Below, piece by piece: positions 63,443 to 64,000 of a DNA stretch of 64,000 bases (within the stretch, counting starts at the first letter, position 1; each line of letters begins with the position of its first letter). The notes under the pieces were generated by a model. The model did not search any database. It was not told where the DNA came from and saw only the letters and a list, made by a program, of their open reading frames with translations. A program made the translations under genes and the position numbers. The stretch lies in assembly GCF_014840935.1 (NCBI RefSeq), contig NZ_CP062005.1, forward strand, positions 3,389,068 to 3,453,067, written 5' to 3'. This DNA comes from Halomonas sp. YLGW01 (GTDB lineage Bacteria > Pseudomonadota > Gammaproteobacteria > Pseudomonadales > Halomonadaceae).

Positions 63443-64000
63443 AACTATTGATTCCCACGTGGTTAATTGGACATGACGTCTAATTGGCGAAGCCCTGGCT
63501 CCGACGGGGAACCCGGGTAGATTCGGCTCAAGACCGGGAATTCTAGTGAATTCACCGACGCGGTGCAATTTTTCCGTTGACCCCGGGTGCGTTTTTCGCC
63601 GTGACCTTCGATGCCCAAGATCCAGTCGAGGCCTGGGGTCTTACGGGTCATCAACAGCCATATAGCTTCAATTACTATTATTAGATCTTTTAACTGATGT
63701 TGTGATTAATGGTGGGGACAATATCTGTGGATAAGTAGGAATAGGTGATTCATTACATATTTTTATAGTCGTCACAATCCTGTGGGGAAACGGTCGACAT
63801 CAGGCGAACGGTCGGGGGACAAGCTGAGAACAACATCGCGATCTGTCCACAGCCGGAGGTTATCCCCAGATCGGCCCAGCGGTTCTCAAGTCAATGAACG
63901 CAGGGTTGTCCACAGGGCGATCGGCATGCGTCGCCATGTGGATAACCCGAGCTTCGGGCGCTACAATGCGTGTCTTTCGTCAACCGGTTGGTGAGGTCGC
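63443..64000. other. oriC candidate between rpmH and the expected dnaA
   Basis: Non-coding. An AT-rich tract (about 63655-63725) contains AGATCTTTTAA, like the E. coli unwinding 13-mers. DnaA boxes: TGTGGATAA 63726 (perfect, reverse), TGTGGGGAA 63781, CTGTCCACA 63843, TTATCCCCA 63860, TTGTCCACA 63906, TGTGGATAA 63937 (perfect, reverse). The rpmH promoter also lies here. dnaA itself is not in the window but is expected just beyond the right edge, as in Pseudomonas. Confidence 0.85.

Overview
The window is chromosomal DNA of a high-GC gammaproteobacterium. Gene order and protein sequences point to the Halomonadaceae (Halomonas or a close relative); this is inferred from family resemblance, not from a search. 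It lies beside the replication origin: rpmH, rnpA, yidC and mnmE sit at the right edge, with a DnaA-box-rich oriC candidate running off the end toward where dnaA is expected. mnmG-rsmG-parA-parB and the complete atp operon occupy the centre.

Layout. 1-9 kb: uvrD (cut by the window edge), a HexR/RpiR regulator, a small acidic protein, an NSS sodium symporter, a DUF72 protein, and a LysR regulator divergent from hglS (2-oxoadipate dioxygenase/decarboxylase). 9.1-18.3 kb: a cyclic-di-GMP island with a GAF-PAS-LOV-GGDEF-EAL protein, two diguanylate cyclases, a PilZ protein with a degenerate HD-GYP domain, and an EAL remnant cut off by a decayed IS30 element. 18.4-25.1 kb: glmS, glmU, apbE, uppP, mgtE. 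25.2-32.4 kb: atpIBEFHAGDC. 32.5-37 kb: parB, parA, rsmG, mnmG. 37-48.5 kb: an origin-like intergenic region, a polar amino-acid ABC transporter, erpA, argC, a CLC-CBS chloride channel, hemJ-thiD-thiE, a triple DnaA-box cluster, hemL and an APH-like/P-loop fusion. 48.5-55.7 kb: a candidate extracellular-fibre (Fap-like) cluster. 56-64 kb: rdgB-hemW, an OmpA-like lipoprotein, rlmJ, mnmE, yidC, rnpA, rpmH and oriC.

The most interesting part is 48.5-55.7 kb. A consensus sigma-54 promoter drives a secreted, cysteine-free, glycine-rich protein made of two diverged tandem repeats. It is followed by a small secreted protein with a similar C-terminus, a periplasmic C39-type cysteine protease (FapD-like) and a further secreted protein with an ELRGG motif. 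Convergent to these are a FapF-like outer-membrane barrel, a VpsR-type sigma-54 activator and a CsgD-like LuxR regulator. The set looks like a functional-amyloid or fibre secretion system with Fap-type export parts, a PGRS-like candidate subunit and curli/VPS-type control. The c-di-GMP island about 30 kb away could supply the signal that VpsR- and CsgD-type regulators read; that link is inference.

Most housekeeping genes here are ordinary. Starts were chosen from Shine-Dalgarno spacing and family N-termini where possible, and doubtful starts are noted.
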